From the NCBI GenBank assembly GCA_027943245.1, contig JANDJZ010000042.1, positions 1 to 64,000 of the forward strand: a stretch of 64,000 nt of DNA, written 5' to 3'. This DNA comes from Acanthamoeba sp. SK_2022b (taxonomy: Eukaryota; Discosea; Longamoebia; Acanthamoebidae). The translations under genes were made by a program, and so were the position numbers. Of this stretch, positions 59,044-64,000 are shown piece after piece (the first letter of the stretch is position 1; each line of letters starts with the position of its first letter). The notes beneath the pieces are model-generated. The model was not told where the DNA came from. It searched no databases and worked only from the letters and a program-made list of their open reading frames with translations.

Positions 59044-60203
59044 ATGTCCAAGTTCGAATTCGTGTCGCCCGAGGGGCTGCGTATGGATGGCCGACGACCA
59101 GGCGAGCTGCGTCGGATTGAAGCCAAAATGGGCGTGGTGAGCAAGGCAGATGGCTCCGCGCTCTTCCGGCAGGGCAACACACAGGTCTTAGCTTCAATTT
59201 ACGGACCAAGGGAGGTATGCACGCCTTAATCTTAAGTACTTCAGTTCGATTCGTCCTAATCTCTCCCATTTTTTTCAGCCTGAGGAAAAATCGCGGACAT
59301 TGCACGATCGTGCCATCATACAGTGCGAGTACAGCATCGTACGTGCAGTCTTTGCCTCACCCGCTCCGTCCTGTAGAGCTTGCATATTGGTTGTGAGACC
59401 TCATTCTGTCTCTCTGGCTTTAGGCCGGCTTTGCCAGCGGTGAGCGAAAGAGCAAGAAGACAGACAAGTACGTGTTTGCTGTTCTTTTTCCTTGCCTCTT
59501 GTTCATCGTGCAAGGGGGCTCATGGGCTTCCCTCTTCTGATATCAGAAAAACGGTCGAGCTGGGGATGCTGATTCGACAGACCTTCGAGTCCGTGGTGAT
59601 GACCTCCCTCTTCCCTCGCTCTCAGATCGACATCTACATTCAGGTCCTTCAGTCGGATGGCGGTAGGTGTCCAGATCACTTCACGCTTGGCTCCGTCTCG
59701 CTGCTACATGCATGTCTTGTCGAGTAGCAGACGAAGTAGCACGAATGACTCACCTTTTGCCTGCGTCTCTTGGTTGCCCAGGCGCGGTGAGCGCGGCGAT
59801 CAACGCCACTACGCTGGCCATGATAGATGCCGGTGTGCCCATGCGCGACTTCATCACGTCCTGCTCGGCCGCCTTCATCTCTGGCACTCCTCTCCTTGGT
59901 ACTCTCAGTCGGTTCTTTCCTCTTGTCTCTGCTACCATCGCCAGCTCACCCCTCCCTCCCTACCCCGTAGACCCCAACTTTGTGGAGAACACGGCAGGCG
60001 GGCCGGAGCTGATGGTGGCGATCGAGCCCAAGAGCCAGTTGGTGGTGTCGATGGAGATGGAGAGCAAACTGCCCATGGAGATGTACGAACGGGTGGCTAA
60101 GCTGGCCATCGACGGCAGCAACCTCATCTACCGAGTGCTCACAGACGAGGTGCGCGACTACACGCTCCAGCTGTACCAGGCCAGATCTGGCATCGGCGCT
60201 TGA
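59044..60203 (+). CDS. EXOSC4: Exosome core subunit RRP41 (RNase PH family)
   Basis: About six exons. The start reads MSKFEFVSPEGLRMDGRRPGE, typical of RRP41. Then come ADGSALFRQGNTQVLASIYGPRE, AIIQCEYSIAGFASGERK, and ELGMLIRQTFESVVMTSLFP, followed by IDIYIQVLQSDGG and NATTLAMIDAGVPMRDFI. The last exon has GGPELMVAIEPKSQLVVSMEME and ends YTLQLYQARSGIGA. RRP41 pairs with RRP45 in the six-membered ring of the nuclear and cytoplasmic RNA exosome, which degrades and trims RNA 3' to 5'. Eukaryotic RRP41 is normally non-catalytic. Convergent with the SNARE gene. Confidence 0.93.
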
Positions 60204-60314
60204 GGCCGCTATTGCACAAGAACACACACAAAAAGATGCATCTACCATCGAACGCAACGTGCTCGTCGAACGTGTCGCTACGTTTATGTACAGAGACTGC
60301 TTGAAAAGTATCAG

Positions 60315-60944
60315 TCAGGTCAGGCGAAAGATCTTGAGCGTCCTTTCCATGAGACCCTCTGTCGTCTGCTGGACCTTGGTGTCGAGAGCCTCGATCTCTT
60401 GCGTCTGCTTCTCCAACTCGCCGCCCATGTCCATGCCCAGCTGGCGCAACCGTTCGATCCTCTCGTCCATTTGGTCGAGGTGTGCGTCAGTCTCTTCCCA
60501 GAACCTCTTAGCCTCAGGATCAACGAAGAGGGAGCTGATGGAAGCTGTGCTCGCTGGGGGAGCAGAAGTAGGACGCGACCTGGCGGCAGCGCTTGCTCCA
60601 GTTCGCGGTTCGATAGGTCGTGAAGACGACGAGGAAGAGGTGGTGGTGGTTGTTGCGTACGCTGGCCCGGGCGCCGCGATCTTGTTGTAGAGAGCACCGA
60701 ACCACGATCCCATTCCGCGCAGGAGACGATCGCTCTCTTTCATGTGCCCATCCATGGCGTCCAGACGCTGGCTTGCACGTCGCAACTGCTCGCCCTGTCG
60801 ATCGAGCTCGACCATCGTGTCCACCCCCGTAGCCAAAGAGTTGTCAAGCATTTGGAGAGATCTCGGAGCCAACAATGCCAAGTATTTGGGACCTTTGGCC
60901 CGCTTCGTTTTTTCGGTTGCCAGGTTCAGCCAAAAGAGAAGCAA
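60315..60944 (-). CDS. SNAP-25-like Qbc-SNARE (5' end uncertain)
   Basis: Two SNARE helices separated by a Ser/Thr/Pro linker. The Qb helix is SLQMLDNSLATGVDTMVEL followed by DRQGEQLRRASQRLDAM, with the zero-layer Gln in RQGEQL. The Qc helix is ETDAHLDQMDERIERLRQLG followed by ELEKQTQEIEALDTKVQQTT. The order and the single-chain arrangement match SNAP-25/SNAP-29, which act in membrane fusion together with a syntaxin and an R-SNARE. The linker has no Cys cluster, so it resembles SNAP-29/SNAP-47 and would attach through partners. The frame is open to 60944 without a convincing ATG. The coding start is probably in an upstream exon between 60944 and 61350 (an ATG at about 61356 is possible). Confidence 0.82.
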   Translation of the reverse strand: MLLFWLNLATEKTKRAKGPKYLALLAPRSLQMLDNSLATGVDTMVELDRQGEQLRRASQRLDAMDGHMKESDRLLRGMGSWFGALYNKIAAPGPAYATTTTTSSSSSSRPIEPRTGASAAARSRPTSAPPASTASISSLFVDPEAKRFWEETDAHLDQMDERIERLRQLGMDMGGELEKQTQEIEALDTKVQQTTEGLMERTLKIFRLT

Positions 60945-61291
60945 GAAGCACGTTCAAAAGCGAGAGAAGTGGGGGCTGTGGCTTTTGTTTTACTGGCAAG
61001 TAAGCTGGACTTTTTCTGCGGTTCTCGATAGCACATTATCCAGGCATATCGGGAATATGACCATAACTTGTTTTTTCTTGCTCGGGCGATTGGCCGCTGG
61101 TTCGCCTCTGTGCAGCGAAGCGGGGGAGAAACGGCACGAGAGAGTGTGCGTCTGCCGCCGTACGAGGAAAAGAGGAGAGCGCGGAGGAAGCAAAGGGGAA
61201 CCCTACAGCACCACCTGCGCAAAGAGGAACAGCACGCCCAGGCGTCTCCGGAAGCAATACAGACACCGCGATCGCCCCGGTCCATTCTACA
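60945..61291. other. Divergent region, SNARE / WRKY genes
   Basis: Probably holds the first exon of the SNARE gene and both promoters. No independent gene is supported. Confidence 0.4.
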
Positions 61292-63988
61292 ATGGTACGT
61301 GAGCTCTCCTCCCCTATCCACTCACCACTAGAGAAGAACGAAGCAACAGAGGCCATCTTCCGGTCCTTTTCAGTTCCTTTTAAGTTGTTGTCGTTCCTCG
61401 TGGTCCTCTCCGCCTTTAGTGTTCATCAAGTCACCCTGCGCATCACCTTCCACCCAAGAAAAGGGGAAGTGAGGCCTTTACCACCTCAACCCATAAAAAG
61501 ATACAACAGGCAAGAGCTGAGGTATAGCGTTCGTCTTGGTGGTCCTCAAGCTCACCTCTCCCAAAGATTAATCTCTGGGCCCACTTCATCTTTCCCTTTC
61601 CCTCTACCCGCCCCTCCGTTTTCGGGGCCTCTGATCGGAGCTATATGGAATTTAATAGACCAATCGGCAGGCTCGGATAAAACTTAACTAATTAATCTGG
61701 TGATCTCCGGAATAGCCTTTTCCTTTTCCGGCGATTTTTAGAGCTTTAACTGAACTTAGCTCATCTCCTTTTGGCTACGTGTCGCCTTTTGGGCCAATCT
61801 TCCGCTCCGCCCTGTCACCCGACGCAGTCACGGTTGAAGAAGTATCACCTGCCGCACGATGGCTACAAGTGGCGCTCCGACGGCCGCGACAAGAAGTGGC
61901 CCCAGACCACCAAGATCTATTACAAGTGCATCTCTGTCGAAGGTTTGTATCTCGTGGCACGCGCTCTTCCACCATGCGCCAACCCCTGTCGCTCACAGAC
62001 GTGTGTCCGTTGGTGTCCCTGTAGGCTGCACGGCCAAGCTCCACTTCTTCCCGCACACCAAGGAGATCCAGTATGTCGGCGAGCACAGCCACCCCAAGGC
62101 CGGCACCGGCGAGGAGGAAGAGGAGGAGGTCGTCCCCGCTTCCCCCGCCACCGCCACCGTCGTGACCGTCGCCACCTGCTCCGCTGCCATTCCTCCCGAG
62201 GTCTACCAGAGGCCCGTCCGTCAGTCCACCCGCCGCCAGAGGAGCTGTACGCGCCTCGCCACAAGCGTCGCTGCCGTGTGTGGTGTGGCTCACGACTTTT
62301 TTTGTCGACCTCCAGGCGTGGACGCGATGTCCTATCTCGATGACGAGAGCGAGGACAACGGGGACGAGGAGGACGAAGAGGAGGAGTACGACGACGAGGA
62401 GGAGGCCTACGTGCCCAACAACTACCACTCCACCTCCACATCGCCCGCCTCCAGCGACAACGAGTCATCACATGGTACGCCCCGCAACTTCGCGTATATA
62501 TTTTATATCATATTTTTAATTACCTTGCACAGCCCGCTCGAGAAGCGCTGTGGCACGACCGCGGGCGAGGCCCGAGGAGCAGTTGGTCAACATTGAAGAA
62601 GACGTGGCCATCTTCCTCGGCGCCATGCAATCCGAGCAGAAGCAGTACGGCACCTGCCCTCGCCCACCTTGGTTCGCCGCAATCGCTGATGGCAGATCGG
62701 GGGCGCAACTTGTTGCAGGGAAGTGAGCCCGACTGCGGTCGCACGAAAGCGGAAAGCCAGCGATGAGGGCAGTCCCTACATGAGCGAGGCCGACGACGAT
62801 GACGGAGGCCCGCCCAACACCGACAAGTAACGCACGCCACCGCAGCACGCGTACGCCGCACATGATAACTGACGTGTTGGTGTTGGTGTTTGTCCTCCTT
62901 TCCAATCGATCAACAGCAAGTGCCCGCACTGCGGCAAGGTGTTCCAGAACCGGAGCACGTTCGTGCACCACTGGCGGGTGGTGGTGCAGAGGGAGCAGCA
63001 GCGCGATTGCCCCATCTGCCACGAAATCATCTCCACGTGGTACAACATGAAGCGCCACCTCGGCAACGTTCACAAGTGGTCCACCCAACAGATCGGTGCG
63101 TCCATCGCTCCCTTGCTCCAACTGAGCGCCGCTAGCGTGTCGATACTTTTCGTTATTTTCTAAATATTAATATATATTTGTCATATATATATATATTTGT
63201 CATATATATATATATTTGTCACAGAGAACGAACGATCACGAATCACGGCGTCGACGTCGCCTCAGCTGGGCGAGCCCCAGCATCTGCAAGTGCCTTCGTC
63301 GCAGCAGCAACGGAGAAAGAAGATTAAGGGCGAGGAGGCTGTGATCGAGTCCTCGTCTTCGCCCCGCGGCCAGCATCAGCAGCAGCACTCCACCGCGGCG
63401 TGGCCCCAGCAATCTGCGGTCGAGGTCAAGATGGAAGTGGTCTCCGCAGAGGAGGGCGAGGAAGAGGAGGCCGTCGACGGCTCGTATGGCGTCGCTGCCG
63501 AGGAAGGCGAGGCGACCAAGCAGAGCATTCGGTCGCGACGTGCGCACAAGGCCGCCCGGAGTAGCAATAGCGGAGCCCACCCGCCGAGCCGAGTGGAGAG
63601 CATGCTTGAGCGACTGGTGACCCTCTACGAACAGGACCGCGAGGAGCGGCGAGCCAAGTGTCGCGCCAAGAGCGACATGGGCGACCTGGCGTCGGCGCTC
63701 CAGCAGCAGCGGCACTATCACCAGCAGCAACAGCAAATCTCGACGCCGTTGGTCAAGTGGGAGCTGTTGCAGGTCAAGGAGCAGGAGCTGAGGCTGCGCG
63801 AGGAGCGGATTGAAATGCGCGAACGGGAACTCGAGCAGCGCGAGCGGGACCAGCTCACGCAGCTCCACCTGCGGGAGGAGGCCATGCTGCTCCGCGAGCG
63901 CGAGCTGGAGCTGATCATCCGCGAACGGACGCTCGCCTTGGCCCTGGCCCCTGCCGCCGCCACACCACCTCAACAGCATCACTCGTGA
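61292..63988 (+). CDS. WRKY-family DNA-binding domain plus C2H2-type zinc finger protein
   Basis: Multi-exon gene. A possible first exon is the bare ATG at 61292 followed by a strong donor (GTACGTGAG), spliced to 61828 (S-R-L-K-K-Y-H-L-P). The certain coding part starts by 61840. The WRKY-GCM1-type domain reads DGYKWRSDGRDKKWPQTTK, then YYKCISVEGC, with H-S-H after EIQYVGEHSH, so the C-x5-C and HxH zinc ligands are kept. The DNA-contact heptad W-R-K-Y-G-Q-K of plants is W-R-S-D-G-R-D. An acidic region follows, then a tandem C2H2-like pair (CPHCGKVFQNRSTFVHHW, and CPICHEIISTWYNMKRHLGN) and a long Gln/Glu/Arg coiled-coil tail to 63988. Probably a transcription factor. The 5' structure is the weak point. 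Confidence 0.83.
63165..63222 (+). repeat. AT-rich tandem repeat with ATTTGTCAT units
   Basis: Three copies of an AT dinucleotide run followed by TTTGTC, in the last WRKY intron, ending at the acceptor (GTCACAG). Confidence 0.9.
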
Positions 63989-64000
63989 GCGGACATTCCC

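Overview
The window is nuclear DNA of a GC-rich, intron-rich, gene-dense protist. An amoebozoan of the Acanthamoeba type is the best guess (inference). The grounds are short GT-AG introns in nearly every gene, one minor-spliceosome AT-AC intron, a 5S rRNA sequence of that kind, an amoeba-like gene set, and no operons. About 30 protein genes lie on both strands, many as head-to-head or tail-to-tail pairs only 100-400 bp apart.

Layout. 1-5070: a non-LTR retrotransposon (endonuclease, reverse transcriptase, RNase H, poly-A), more AT-rich than the host DNA, ending 5 bp before the LSM7 start codon. 5.0-17 kb: LSM7, a RING/TRAF-zinc-finger/NHL protein, an ankyrin-coiled-coil kinase, a RhoGAP, a membrane-anchored cupredoxin and a small orphan. 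17-26 kb: an XLF/NHEJ1-like repair factor, an F-box/WD40 protein, a dehydrogenase-phosphonatase fusion and a multipass membrane protein. 26.5-30 kb: a coiled-coil/FYVE/degenerate-SDR fusion. 30.6-42 kb: three paralogous hydrophilic-repeat proteins and another small hydrophilic protein, with a mitochondrial DnaJ, a MORN protein and GET3 between them. 42-50.7 kb: a cytochrome P450, a secreted orphan, NAXE (with the AT-AC intron), a shortened 5S rRNA gene, a secreted intradiol dioxygenase and a PH/TH1-like protein. 51-64 kb: PTB head-to-head with a helicase-less Dicer, TAF9 head-to-head with RRP41, a SNAP-25-like SNARE, and a WRKY-C2H2 transcription factor.

Functional themes are RNA metabolism (LSM7, PTB, Dicer, RRP41, 5S), membrane traffic and signalling (RhoGAP, kinase, FYVE, SNARE, GET3) and probable stress proteins. 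Long CA/TG tracts lie almost only in introns. Exon boundaries were read by eye from splice motifs, frame continuity and family conservation, so any single boundary may be off by a few bases.
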